NCBI GenBank assembly: GCA_026393275.1
Contig: JAPLAM010000075.1
Coordinates: 1 to 46,342 of the forward strand
Direction of reading: 5' to 3'
Source of the DNA: Arthrobacter sp.
GTDB lineage: Bacteria > Actinomycetota > Actinomycetes > Actinomycetales > Micrococcaceae
Length of the DNA stretch: 46,342 nt
This document shows, piece by piece, positions 1-8,020 of the stretch. Within the stretch, counting starts at the first letter, position 1; the number at the start of each line of letters is the position of its first letter. The notes beneath the pieces were generated by a model. The model made no database searches. It saw only the letters and a program-made list of their open reading frames with translations, and was not told the DNA's origin. The position numbers and the translations under genes were made by a program.

Positions 1-103
1 ACTTTTTATATAAAATCTATCCAAGAATACATTTTTAGCTCACAAATGTTGTGGAGCTTTCCACGGGTGCCAGAAGTGGTGCCAGCCCAAGAAGGAGTTC
101 ACA
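1..103 (+). promoter_or_regulatory. AT-rich leader of the HpaB operon with a short inverted repeat
   Basis: This stretch is far richer in A+T than the genes around it and has a TATATAAAAT run near its left end. A small inverted repeat, GTGGA-GCTT-TCCAC, lies at 51-64, about 40 bases before the GTG start. An AAGGAG ribosome-binding site sits at 92-97. The repeat could be an operator for the GntR-like half of the protein at 3092, but that is a guess. No -35 box at convincing spacing was found, and the promoter may extend beyond the left edge. Confidence 0.35.
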
Positions 104-1624
104 GTGACTGCACGCACCGGAGCAGAGTACAAGCGGGGCCTTGATGACGGCCGCGAAGTCTGGCTGGGCTCGGAACGCATCTCCGTTCTCGACCACCCCG
201 CCTTCAAGGGCTCGCTGGACGGCATGGCCGGCTACTTCGACTATCAGCACAAGTACGCGCAGGACTGCCTGATGAGCGATCCGGAGAGCGGCGAGGCCAT
301 GAATGTGAGCCTGTCGCTGCCGAAGAACGCCGAGGATATCGCCCGCCGGCACCGCGCCTTCGACCGGCTGGCCCGCTACTCCAACGGGATGCTGGGCCGC
401 ACCCCGGACTACGTCAACGTCGTCTTGGCCGGCCACGTCTCCCGGAAGGACATCTTTGACCGGTCCGAACCCGTCTACCACGAGCGTCTGGCGGCCTATC
501 ACCGGGAAGTGATCGAGAACGACCTCGCTCTGACCCACACGATCGTGCACGCCGCGATCGATAAGAGCGTCGGCGAGCTGCAGGGCATGAACGAGGAACT
601 CACCCTGCGCGTCATCGACCGGACCGAGGAAGGCCTGATTGTCCGCGGCGCCAAGATGCTCGCCACGCTCGGCCCGATCGCCGACGAACTCTACGTCTAC
701 CCGGCAGTCCCCATCCAGAAGGGCTTCGAGGAGTACGCAATCTCCTTCGCGATCCCGGTGGCAACCACCGGCGTCGTCGCCGTCTGCCGTGACCACTACG
801 GCGTGGACGCGGCCGTGGAGGACAGGCCCTTCTCTTCGCGCTTTGACGAGCAGGATGCCGTCATCATCTTCGACGACGTGCTGGTTCCGTGGCACCGCGT
901 GTTCATCGACGGCAACCTGGACGTCTACAACTCCATCAACGCCGGCACGGCCTCCGGGAACACCCAGCAGCAGACCGCCATCCGCGCCGCCGTGAAGCTC
1001 GAATTCGCGTACGACCTGTGCACCCAGATCGCCAAGGTGACCGCCACCGAGAACAAGCCCGATGTCGGCTCCATGCTGGGCGAAATCTACACCTACCTGC
1101 GGCTGGCCCGCTCCGTGATCCACTCCGCCGAGGTGCGGGCCTCGGACTGGGGCGGCGGAGCCTTCTTCTGCCATGACGACATCAGCTCGCTGCGCGCCAT
1201 CCTGCCGACCTGGATGATCCGGATCAACGACATCATCAAGTCCATGGGCTCGCACAACCTGCTCGCCACCCCGACGGCAGGCGCGTTCAACGATCCGCGC
1301 CTGGGCCCGCTGCTGGAGAAGTACCTGCCCGGTGCGAACGGCATCTCCGCCCAGGAGCGTTCCCGCATCATGCGGACCGCATGGGACTTCGCCGGCTCGG
1401 CCCTCGGCAGCCGGATCGAGCTGTACGAGCGCTTCTACCTCGGCAGCATCGGCCGCGCCCGGGCCCTGGACCACCGCAAGGCCCAGGCCGCAGGGGAGAC
1501 CGGCGCCTACCGCGCGCTCTTCGATGAAATCGACGCCGCCGCGCTGAAATCTGGGGCGCCGGGACAGGCTGGTGTGTCCTCGGCGCCGAGCCAGGACAAG
1601 CAGACCGTCGGGGCCAGAGGCTAG
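104..1624 (+). CDS. HpaB-family FADH2-dependent monooxygenase (4-hydroxyphenylacetate 3-hydroxylase type)
   Basis: The 506-residue product matches the large oxygenase component of two-component flavin monooxygenases of the HpaB/acyl-CoA-dehydrogenase fold. Landmarks are an early TGAEYKRGL segment, the NVSLSLP region, a central PLTHT-like segment (DLALTHTIV), the DVLVPWHRVF stretch typical of the family, and a C-terminal helical region. Such enzymes hydroxylate phenolic or heterocyclic acids with FADH2 supplied by a separate reductase. That partner is probably the flavin reductase encoded at 3092. The GTG start at 104 has an AAGGAG box 7 bases upstream. The stop is followed within 11 bases by the next gene, so the two should be co-transcribed. 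The true substrate cannot be read from sequence; this family also includes pyrrole-2-carboxylate and chlorophenol oxygenases. Confidence 0.85.
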   Translation: MTARTGAEYKRGLDDGREVWLGSERISVLDHPAFKGSLDGMAGYFDYQHKYAQDCLMSDPESGEAMNVSLSLPKNAEDIARRHRAFDRLARYSNGMLGRTPDYVNVVLAGHVSRKDIFDRSEPVYHERLAAYHREVIENDLALTHTIVHAAIDKSVGELQGMNEELTLRVIDRTEEGLIVRGAKMLATLGPIADELYVYPAVPIQKGFEEYAISFAIPVATTGVVAVCRDHYGVDAAVEDRPFSSRFDEQDAVIIFDDVLVPWHRVFIDGNLDVYNSINAGTASGNTQQQTAIRAAVKLEFAYDLCTQIAKVTATENKPDVGSMLGEIYTYLRLARSVIHSAEVRASDWGGGAFFCHDDISSLRAILPTWMIRINDIIKSMGSHNLLATPTAGAFNDPRLGPLLEKYLPGANGISAQERSRIMRTAWDFAGSALGSRIELYERFYLGSIGRARALDHRKAQAAGETGAYRALFDEIDAAALKSGAPGQAGVSSAPSQDKQTVGARG

Positions 1625-1634
1625 GAGCCCGGCC

Positions 1635-3050
1635 ATGACCGCGCAGACCACAGACGGCACGAGAGTGGAGGCCCTCACCGAAACGGTGAGCCGGCACATC
1701 ACCGGAACCGGGTATGAAGCATTTGACGCCACTACCGTGGCCCGGGCCAAAATCCGCATCATCGATTCGCTGGGCAACATCGCCGCCGGGCACCGCGCCC
1801 AGGGCAACGATGCGCTGCTGGCCCTCGCCTCCCGCTGGGGAGGTGCCGCCGAGTCCACGGTGTTGATCGACGGGGCCAGGGTTCCGGCGCACACTGCGGC
1901 CATGGTCAACGCGGCCATGATGCGGTCCTACGACTTCGAGGCCATCGGCGCCGAGTACGAGGACCACACGCAAACGGCAGCGCACATCAGCGGGACCACG
2001 GTCTCCGTGGCCCTGGCGGTGGCGGAGCAGCAGCGGTCCTCGGGCAAAGAGCTGCTGACCGCCCTGATCCTCGGCGACGACCTGACCTCCCGCCTCGGCG
2101 CCTCGTCCGGCTTCGACGTGTACAGCGGCCAGGACAACACCGGCACTATCAACGGACTCGGCGGCACCGCCGTCGCCGCGAAGCTGATGGGACTGGACGC
2201 AGTCCAGCTGCGCCACGCCCTCGGGATCGTGGAGAACCAGCTGTCCGGCACCGTGGCCAACATCTATGACCAGACGTTGGCCTTCAAACTCCCGATGGCC
2301 TTCGCGGCCCGGAACGCCATCGTGTCAGCTGAACTGGCGCAGCTCGGATTCACCGGTCCGGCGGATGCCATCGGCGGAAGCCACGGATTCTTCGACATGT
2401 TCTGTGCCTCGCCGGAGCCGGAGAAGCTTACCCGGCGGCTCGGCGAGGCCTTCTACGCCGACTGCGTCATCAAGCCATGGTCCTCCTGCCGGGCCAGCCA
2501 CCCATCGCTGGATGCCTGCGTCCGGCTCGCGACGGAGCATGTGCTCGATGAGGACGAGATCCAGGAGATCGTCATCCATGTCACCCCGCGCACCCTGGCA
2601 GGCTTTGTCGGCCAGCCCTTCGTGATCGGGGACTGCCCCGAGGTGTCCGGCGCCTTCAGCATCCGCTTCACCGCGGCGACGGCGCTCATGTATAAGACCG
2701 TCCGGCCCGAACACCTCACGCTCGGGCACATGCAGGATCCGCGGCTGCAGCGCCTGTTGGCGAAGATCACGCTGGTCGATTCACTGGCCCCCACCGAATA
2801 CCTCACCGCCGAGGTGCAGCTGAAACTCCGGAACGGATCCGTCCTGCAGACCCGCACGGATGTCCCCAAGGGCGACATTTACACCAACCCGATGACCGAG
2901 GCGGAGATTCTCGAGAAGTACTACGCCAACGTCGCCTTCGGCGGCCGCATGACGCGCCCCAACGCCGGGCAAGCCGTCGGCCTTATCCAGCGGCTTGACG
3001 AGCTGGAGAGCCTGGAGCCGCTGATCCGGCTCTTCACCCCGGCCGCCTAA
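1635..3050 (+). CDS. MmgE/PrpD family protein
   Basis: The 471-residue protein belongs to the MmgE/PrpD superfamily (2-methylcitrate dehydratase, cis-aconitate decarboxylase and relatives). Family landmarks are the N-terminal RIIDSLGNIAAG helix, the central ALGIVENQLSG region, the IKPWSSCRASHPSLDA stretch that carries the conserved Lys-Pro and His of the active-site region, and a C-terminal NPMTEAEILEKY segment. I chose the ATG at 1635 because AGGAG at 1623-1627 stands before it; the frame is open further upstream, but that would run into the end of the monooxygenase gene. There is no methylcitrate synthase or prpB-like gene nearby, so propionate catabolism is unlikely. A hydratase or decarboxylase step on a ring-derived intermediate is the more natural reading here. 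Confidence 0.8.
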   Translation: MTAQTTDGTRVEALTETVSRHITGTGYEAFDATTVARAKIRIIDSLGNIAAGHRAQGNDALLALASRWGGAAESTVLIDGARVPAHTAAMVNAAMMRSYDFEAIGAEYEDHTQTAAHISGTTVSVALAVAEQQRSSGKELLTALILGDDLTSRLGASSGFDVYSGQDNTGTINGLGGTAVAAKLMGLDAVQLRHALGIVENQLSGTVANIYDQTLAFKLPMAFAARNAIVSAELAQLGFTGPADAIGGSHGFFDMFCASPEPEKLTRRLGEAFYADCVIKPWSSCRASHPSLDACVRLATEHVLDEDEIQEIVIHVTPRTLAGFVGQPFVIGDCPEVSGAFSIRFTAATALMYKTVRPEHLTLGHMQDPRLQRLLAKITLVDSLAPTEYLTAEVQLKLRNGSVLQTRTDVPKGDIYTNPMTEAEILEKYYANVAFGGRMTRPNAGQAVGLIQRLDELESLEPLIRLFTPAA

Positions 3051-3091
3051 CCAGGCACCTCACACCCCGCAACAACTCCCAGGAGGACGAA

Positions 3092-4243
3092 GTGAATTCA
3101 AACCAGGTCATTCCCGCAGCTGAGGTCACCGTCGATCCCGCTGCCTTCCGCCACGTCGTCGGGCACTTCGCCAGCGGCGTCACGGTGATCACCACCGTCG
3201 TCGACGGCGAACTGTTCGGTACGACGGCGTCGGCGGTGTCCTCGCTGTCGATGGAGCCGCCGATGATGCTCGCCTGCCTCAACCGTTCCAGTTCCACCCA
3301 CGATGCCGTGCTCAAGGCCGGCGTTTTCGGGATCAACATCCTGGCCGAGGAACAGAGCGAGCTCGCCATGAAGTTCGGCCGCAAGGGGGCGGACAAGTTC
3401 GACGGCGTCGCGGTGACCTTCTCGGCGGAAGGGGTCCCGCTGCTGGACGGCGCCCTTGCCACGATTGTCTGCAGGGTTGAAGAGACACCCACCGGCGGCA
3501 CCCACACCGTCTTCCTGGGCCTGGCCACCGCGGCGAGCGCCGGCAGCGGCGAGCCGCTCGCCTACTTCCGCGGCACCTTCGGGCGGCTGGAACGGGTCAA
3601 GGAGCTTGCGGCCTACAACGCCGTGCGCGACTGGGTGCTGCGGCGCCGGACCCCGCTGCGGCATGAGCTGGAACCGGCCGTGATCGCGGCGGAAACCAAA
3701 TCCGATCCGCAGAACGTCCACAATGCCCTGGTCCAGCTGACGGCCGAATCGCTGGTGACCCGCGGTGACAAGGGGGAGTTCCTGCCCACGCCCATCACGC
3801 ACGAACTTATCGACAGCGTCTACGACGGCCGCGCCACGATCGAGCTCGGCGTGCTCGCAAGCCACTTCGGCAAGTTCACGGACGAGGACATCGCGGAGTT
3901 GAGCCGCTTGACCGAGGAGCTCGGGAAACTGCGTGAGAGCGGTAAGGACGGCCTGGACGACTTCCTGAAGCTGAACGTGAAGTACCACGACCGCCTGGTC
4001 AACGTTGCCGGCTCCGCGCAGCTCACGGACGCCTTCCGGCGGCTGGGCATCGGCACCGTGTGGCGGCAGGCGCTCGGGGAGGATGAGTGGGCCCGCCAGA
4101 TGGACCACAGCCACATCGCCGAGCTGACCGCTGCGCTGAGGGACCGTGATGAGGCACGTGCCGTGAAGGCCTTGGGTCTGCACACCGCCTTCGGCAAGAA
4201 GCTGGCCAGCGACGTTATCGAGCGCCACGGCGGCGAAGTCTAA
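3092..4243 (+). CDS. Flavin reductase fused to a GntR/FCD-like regulator domain
   Basis: The 383-residue product has two parts. Residues ~13-165 are a flavin-reductase-like FMN-binding domain (HFASGVTVITT, GTTASAVSSLSMEPPMML, FGINILAEEQ, AYFRGTFGRL), the type that supplies FADH2/FMNH2 to HpaB-type oxygenases. Residues ~172-230 read as a GntR-type winged helix (YNAVRDWVLRRRTPLRHEL ... NALVQLTAESLV), followed by an all-helical FCD-like part to the end. The GTG start at 3092 follows AGGAGG at 3081-3086. The likely role is the reductase partner of the monooxygenase at 104. The extra half may sense flavin or substrate, or regulate the operon. Flavin reductases with C-terminal GntR-like extensions are known among monooxygenase component B proteins, so the fusion is rare rather than unique. 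Confidence 0.8.
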   Translation: MNSNQVIPAAEVTVDPAAFRHVVGHFASGVTVITTVVDGELFGTTASAVSSLSMEPPMMLACLNRSSSTHDAVLKAGVFGINILAEEQSELAMKFGRKGADKFDGVAVTFSAEGVPLLDGALATIVCRVEETPTGGTHTVFLGLATAASAGSGEPLAYFRGTFGRLERVKELAAYNAVRDWVLRRRTPLRHELEPAVIAAETKSDPQNVHNALVQLTAESLVTRGDKGEFLPTPITHELIDSVYDGRATIELGVLASHFGKFTDEDIAELSRLTEELGKLRESGKDGLDDFLKLNVKYHDRLVNVAGSAQLTDAFRRLGIGTVWRQALGEDEWARQMDHSHIAELTAALRDRDEARAVKALGLHTAFGKKLASDVIERHGGEV

Positions 4244-4290
4244 GCTCCGTGCTTCGGAGGTTGGCCGGAAAATATAGGTCCCCCAACCAC

Positions 4291-4325
4291 AGCGGGCCGT
4301 ACCGAAAGGTGCGGCCCGCTTTGGT
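4291..4325 (+). terminator. Hairpin terminator after the flavin reductase gene
   Basis: A 13-bp stem (AGCGGGCCGTACC against GGTGCGGCCCGCT, one T-G wobble) closes on a GAAA loop at 4304-4307 and runs into TTTGGTTT. It lies 47 bases past the stop of the gene at 3092. A near-identical hairpin lies at 4529-4558. Confidence 0.8.
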
Positions 4326-4380
4326 TTGGGGTTGGGGTTTGGGCCCGGCCTGGGGCTTGGGGTCGTCCCTGGGCTTGGGT
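4321..4380 (+). repeat. G-run-rich spacer between two terminators
   Basis: The intergenic region 4244-4579 holds no convincing gene. Between its two hairpins lies a run of G-tracts: GGGG at 4328-4331 and 4334-4337, GGG at 4341-4343, GGGG at 4352-4355 and 4359-4362, with more GGG tracts to ~4380, separated by short T-rich linkers. This fits a G-quadruplex-forming pattern on the + strand. Further right, an exact 10-base inverted repeat (GGACATGCCC at 4422-4431, GGGCATGTCC at 4491-4500) encloses about 60 bases. Function is unknown. Confidence 0.5.
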
Positions 4381-4524
4381 TGCACGGGGTCTGGGTTGCG
4401 CTGGTGTCGCATGGCACCGGGGGACATGCCCAGTCTTTGAACCCGCCACCGGGCATAACCGGAATATGTCCACGCTTCGGCCCTTGCGTGGGGCATGTCC
4501 TGAGCCGGGACGGGTCCACCAGCG

Positions 4525-4558
4525 AAAAAGCGGGCCGCACCCAAAGGTGCGGCCCGCT
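4525..4558 (-). terminator. Hairpin terminator of the FAD hydroxylase operon
   Basis: A perfect 13-bp stem (AGCGGGCCGCACC at 4529-4541 against GGTGCGGCCCGCT at 4546-4558) with a 4-base loop. Read on the - strand it is followed by five T residues (4529-4525), as expected for an intrinsic terminator of the gene ending at 4580. It nearly copies the hairpin at 4291-4320. Confidence 0.8.
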
Positions 4559-4579
4559 TCTGTTGCCAGCCGAGGCCGG

Positions 4580-6172
4580 TTACCGGGTGGGTTCCGCCGC
4601 AGGCGCCTGGACCGTGAGGTTCGGCGCGTAGGCATCCAGTGATCGGAGGGCTGCCGGTTCCCCGGAGGCCGTCGTGGCGGCGGCGACGTAGCGGTCTGGC
4701 CGGATCACGAGGCTCACTCCGGCGCCGGCGAGGTCCGCGAACGCGCCGGTGGTGTCCGTGACGGTCACGTGGGCGGTTCCGGCGTGCCCCTCAGCGGCGA
4801 GGGACTGGATCTCGAACTCCGCGCCGACGTTTCCGCCGGTGCCGGCCGGGAAGCGCAACACGGCCCAGCCGGAGCCGAGCAGCGTGTCCAGGGCGGCGGT
4901 ATCGCCGGTGGGGAGTCGGACGTCAGGCTGCGAGAGGGAGCGGCCGAGGAGCGCGGCGGCCGGCTTCGGGAGATCGGCGGCCGGAGCAATGACGCACCCG
5001 TCCGTGAAGTGGGGCTGCTTGAGGAACTTCATGCCCGCCAGCCAGCTCTTGGCCGCGGGGACGATGCCCGACGCCGTGATGGCGGCGTCCCGGATCGCCG
5101 TCAACCTGGGGTTGACGTTCATGACCACCATGCCGATCCGGTGGGACAGGCGGACCATGTCCACGGCGTGCGGGCGGCGCTCGGCCTGATAGGTCCCCAC
5201 GAGGGCGTCGGTACCGGTGCCCTTGACGTGGGCGGCGACCTTCCAGGCGAGGTTGGCGACGTCGCGGATGCCGGCGTTCAGTGCCTGACCGGCAAAGGGC
5301 GGCATCATGTGGGCGGCGTCGCCGGCGAGCAGAACATGGCCCACGCGGTAATTCAATGCCACGCGCTGGTGCGCGACGTAGACCGCGGCGCGGCGGATGT
5401 CCTGCTCGGCGATGGTCCGGAAGGGGGCGACCATGGCAATGATGGATTCCGGCGTGGTCACCTCTTTGGCGTCCTCGCCGGGCAGCAGCATGAATTCATA
5501 GCGCCGGCGGCCCTTGACGCCGGGGACCACGACGGCGGGCCGGGTGCCGTTGCAGTGGAATTCGGAGAACTTTTCCGGTTCTTCGGTGCTGTTGACGGTG
5601 TCCACGACGATCCATTTCTGGACCTGGGTGGAGCCTTCCATCGGGATGCCCAGCTGGGAACGGACCGGGCTCCGGCCGCCGTCGCACGCCACGATCCACT
5701 TGGAATGGACTGTGAGCTTGCCGGCGTCGTCGATCAGGACGGTGTCCACGTGCTCCGGACCGTCGGTGATTCGGAAGGCCTCCGTGTTGAACCGGACGTC
5801 GATCATTGGACGCTGCCGGGCGGCTTCCAGCAGGAGGGACTCCATCACGGGCTGGTCGAACTGCGACTTGCCGGGGTGGCCCAGGCGTGGGCTGGCCGGG
5901 TAAACCTCTGCCAGCAACTGTTCCTTACGGCCGAAGTAGCGGGCTCCGGTGTCCATCAGCATCTCCGGCGCCAGACGGTCCATGATGCCGATCTGCGCCA
6001 TGACCCGCAGCGTCTCGTCGGTAACGCTGATGGCGCGCGGCTCGTCGCTGGTGCCGGCATTGCGCTCGACGAGCATCACCCGCACGCCCTGGTCCGCGAG
6101 CAGGTTCGCCGCGGCCAGGCCGATGGGGCCCGCTCCGATCACCAGGACGTCGGTATCGATGACGTTTCCCAT
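4580..6172 (-). CDS. FAD-dependent aromatic hydroxylase (MhpA/PheA-TfdB type)
   Basis: The 530-residue product is a class A flavoprotein monooxygenase. It has an N-terminal dinucleotide-binding motif (DVLVIGAGPIGLAAANLLA, residues ~8-26), the ERNAGTSDEPRAISV stretch, a mid-protein CDGGRSPVRSQLG (DG motif) and the second FAD motif VLLAGDAAHMMPPFAGQALN. A thioredoxin-like C-terminal domain typical of the phenol hydroxylase/MhpA branch follows. It should hydroxylate a phenolic ring with NAD(P)H. Its ATG overlaps the stop of the upstream hydrolase gene by one base (TGATG) and has no clear ribosome-binding site of its own, which suggests translational coupling. With that hydrolase and the HpaB operon it forms an aromatic-degradation locus; no ring-cleavage dioxygenase is in view. 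Confidence 0.85.
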   Translation of the reverse strand: MGNVIDTDVLVIGAGPIGLAAANLLADQGVRVMLVERNAGTSDEPRAISVTDETLRVMAQIGIMDRLAPEMLMDTGARYFGRKEQLLAEVYPASPRLGHPGKSQFDQPVMESLLLEAARQRPMIDVRFNTEAFRITDGPEHVDTVLIDDAGKLTVHSKWIVACDGGRSPVRSQLGIPMEGSTQVQKWIVVDTVNSTEEPEKFSEFHCNGTRPAVVVPGVKGRRRYEFMLLPGEDAKEVTTPESIIAMVAPFRTIAEQDIRRAAVYVAHQRVALNYRVGHVLLAGDAAHMMPPFAGQALNAGIRDVANLAWKVAAHVKGTGTDALVGTYQAERRPHAVDMVRLSHRIGMVVMNVNPRLTAIRDAAITASGIVPAAKSWLAGMKFLKQPHFTDGCVIAPAADLPKPAAALLGRSLSQPDVRLPTGDTAALDTLLGSGWAVLRFPAGTGGNVGAEFEIQSLAAEGHAGTAHVTVTDTTGAFADLAGAGVSLVIRPDRYVAAATTASGEPAALRSLDAYAPNLTVQAPAAEPTR

Positions 6173-7035
6173 CAGGAGACCAGCTGAACCGTGTTGCTCA
6201 GGGTGCCCAGGCCCGTGATCTCAACCTCGACGACGTCGCCTTCATTGAGCAGCCCGGAGGGGACCATGAACCGGCCTACGCCGCCTGGGGTGCCGGTGAC
6301 GATGACATCGCCGGGGGACAGTCGGGTGAAGCCGGTGACGTAGGCGATCAGCTGCGGGATGTTGAAGTACAGGTCGGCCACGGAGGCCTTCTGGCGGACG
6401 TCGCCGTTGACGCGGGTTTCGAGGGTGAGCTTGTCGACGTCGCCCAGGTCCGCGGCGGGCACCAGGTAGGGGCCGAAGGCGCCGGTGCCGGGGAAGTTCT
6501 TGCCCGGGGTCCACTGCGTGGTGGCCAGCTGCCAGTCGCGGACGCTGAAGTCGTTGTAGGCGGCGTAGCCGGCGACGTGGTCGAAGGCGTCGGCTTCGGC
6601 GACGTGGAATCCTTCCTTGCCGATGACCAGGGCCATTTCGCCCTCGTAGTCGAATTCGTTCGTGGTTGCGGGCATCTGGGCCGGCTGCAGGTGGCCCATC
6701 TGGGAGTCTGCGAAGCGGGTGAAGATGGTGGGGGCCTTCTGTTCCTTCTGGTGCGCCGCGTTGCCCGTTTCGTTCTGGTGGCTGCGGTAGTTCACGCCGA
6801 TGCAGATGACCTTGCCCGGATCGGTGATCGCCGGAAGGAATTCGATCTCAGCTTCCGGCCGCGCCGGCGCGGTGCGGAATTCCTCGCCGAGGGCACCGAA
6901 GATGCCTTGCTCGACGGCGGCACGCAGCGTGGGGGCAAAGTTCAGGCCGGTGGGGCCCAGGTCATAGGCCTGTGCGTCAATGATGACGCCCCAGGTAGGG
7001 GATCCGTCGGCGGCGAAGAAGCTTGCGTACTTCAT
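6172..7035 (-). CDS. Fumarylacetoacetate hydrolase (FAH) family protein
   Basis: The 287-residue protein is an FAH-fold C-C bond hydrolase, isomerase or decarboxylase. The core starts at the GKVICIGVNYRSHQNE segment. The metal site is visible as the E-x-E pair in NEFDYEGEMALVIGK plus the aspartate in the FSVRDWQ region, and the conserved VTGTPGGVG turn comes near the end. Family members act on acylpyruvates, maleylpyruvate-type ring-cleavage products or oxalocrotonate-type intermediates. It is the first gene of a two-gene - strand operon with the hydroxylase at 4580. The ATG at 7035 follows a GAAAGGA box. Substrate class follows from context only. Confidence 0.87.
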   Translation of the reverse strand: MKYASFFAADGSPTWGVIIDAQAYDLGPTGLNFAPTLRAAVEQGIFGALGEEFRTAPARPEAEIEFLPAITDPGKVICIGVNYRSHQNETGNAAHQKEQKAPTIFTRFADSQMGHLQPAQMPATTNEFDYEGEMALVIGKEGFHVAEADAFDHVAGYAAYNDFSVRDWQLATTQWTPGKNFPGTGAFGPYLVPAADLGDVDKLTLETRVNGDVRQKASVADLYFNIPQLIAYVTGFTRLSPGDVIVTGTPGGVGRFMVPSGLLNEGDVVEVEITGLGTLSNTVQLVS

Positions 7036-7170
7036 GATGTGGTCCTTTCGCGGCGGCAGGGCGCCCGTGGTGAACAGATGTTGGGGTCCCGCCCGGCAGC
7101 TCGAAGTGCCTGGCGGGAAGCATTTTCAACTGGTCACAGACTATGTGAGGCGCAGTGCATTACGCAAGCA

Positions 7171-7176
7171 ATTATA
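7171..7176 (-). promoter_or_regulatory. Possible -10 box for the FAH/hydroxylase operon
   Basis: On the - strand this reads TATAAT, inside an AT-rich island (7160-7210) between the hydrolase and the acylphosphatase genes. It lies about 135 bases before the hydrolase ATG, leaving a fairly long untranslated leader. A TTGAAA sequence lies just upstream but at too short a spacing (13 bases) to be a standard -35 box. Confidence 0.3.
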
Positions 7177-7273
7177 TATTGTCAGGTCTTTTCAACATTA
7201 TTATCCGGATCGCCCGTTGACGCGGAGATCCCGTTCCTGCCACCGGTGCCGGAGTCGGGACTACATTGGACGC

Positions 7274-7591
7274 ATGGCTGAATTTGCGGACCGTCGCGGC
7301 GCTGCGGACACCGGTACCGCCGTGCGGCTGACGGCCAGGGTGGACGGCGTCGTGCAAGCGGTCGGCTTCCGCTACTGGACGGTCCGCAAGGCCGAGGAAC
7401 TCGCACTCACCGGCACCGTCCGGAACAACGACGACGGCACCGTCGCCGTCGTCGTCGAGGGCCCGCAGGCCGTGGTGCTGCAATTCCGCAGCTGGCTGCG
7501 CTCGCCGGACGCGCCCGGGCGGGTGGACCAGGTGGACGAGCGGATCTCCCCGGCCACCGGAGCGTTCAGCAACTTCCGGGTGGTGTACTGA
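7274..7591 (+). CDS. acyP: Acylphosphatase
   Basis: The 105-residue product carries the acylphosphatase signature: VDGVVQAVGFRYW with the catalytic Arg, then TGTVRNNDDGTVAVVVEG with the catalytic Asn. The enzyme hydrolyses the acyl-phosphate bond of small carboxyl phosphates. I chose the ATG at 7274; the frame stays open about 290 bases further left, but that stretch overlaps the AT-rich promoter region and the start of the - strand hydrolase gene. The family's usual length is about 90-100 residues, so the first ~15 residues are a short non-conserved extension. Confidence 0.88.
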   Translation: MAEFADRRGAADTGTAVRLTARVDGVVQAVGFRYWTVRKAEELALTGTVRNNDDGTVAVVVEGPQAVVLQFRSWLRSPDAPGRVDQVDERISPATGAFSNFRVVY

Positions 7592-7627
7592 CGGGTATCC
7601 GGCTGGTTCGCGGGAGCAGGCGCCGAA

Positions 7628-8020
7628 TTACTCCGGCTTGTCGGTGGGCTTGTCTGTGGCCGCTTTGCGAAGGGGGTCCACTTTTCCGTCCGTGCCGTAG
7701 TCGCCCTCTGCATACTGGCCAATCTCGGAGTCAGCGGTGCGGCCTGGTACAGATCCGCTCTCGCCGTAGTCGGCTTCGACGTATCGTCCAGATTCCCGGG
7801 CCTTGGCCCCCAGCGGTTCGGGCAGTCCGCCCTCGCTGCCGGCCGGGCCGTAGTTCCCTTCGGTGTATTGGCCCTCTTCGTCGTCAGTATGCCGGCCGGT
7901 CTGCGCGCCGGCCTTGCCAAAGTTGCCTTCGACGTACCGGCCACGCAGGTCTTTTTCTTCTGGCTTCTTTTCCGAGCCTGCATCATCCGGGGTGTCTTTG
8001 ATGCCGCTGTTGTCCGTCAT
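7628..8020 (-). CDS. Small acidic protein with four G-x-Y-x-E-G-x-Y-G repeats
   Basis: I do not recognise the family. The 130-residue product is very hydrophilic, has no cysteine, signal peptide or membrane segment, and is probably disordered. It contains four copies of a 12-residue unit: GRYVEGNFGKAG (27-38), GQYTEGNYGPAG (50-61), GRYVEADYGESG (78-89) and GQYAEGDYGTDG (101-112), separated by acidic linkers of 11-16 residues. The pattern alternates R/Q at position 2. The ATG has a GGGAAAGG box upstream. It is a single gene, convergent with acylphosphatase. A stress-related or hydration-buffering role is conceivable from composition alone, but there is no direct evidence. Confidence 0.7.
   Translation of the reverse strand: MTDNSGIKDTPDDAGSEKKPEEKDLRGRYVEGNFGKAGAQTGRHTDDEEGQYTEGNYGPAGSEGGLPEPLGAKARESGRYVEADYGESGSVPGRTADSEIGQYAEGDYGTDGKVDPLRKAATDKPTDKPE

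Noticed and set aside
35..1918. A 627-codon open frame on the - strand opposite the monooxygenase gene
   Set aside because: It mirrors the coding frame of a clear gene, as is common in GC-rich DNA. The translation is Val/Gly/Arg-rich with no family motif.
1635..3050. Propionate catabolism (prpD) assignment
   Set aside because: No prpB or prpC gene is nearby and the neighbours are aromatic-type oxygenases, so only the superfamily name is supported.
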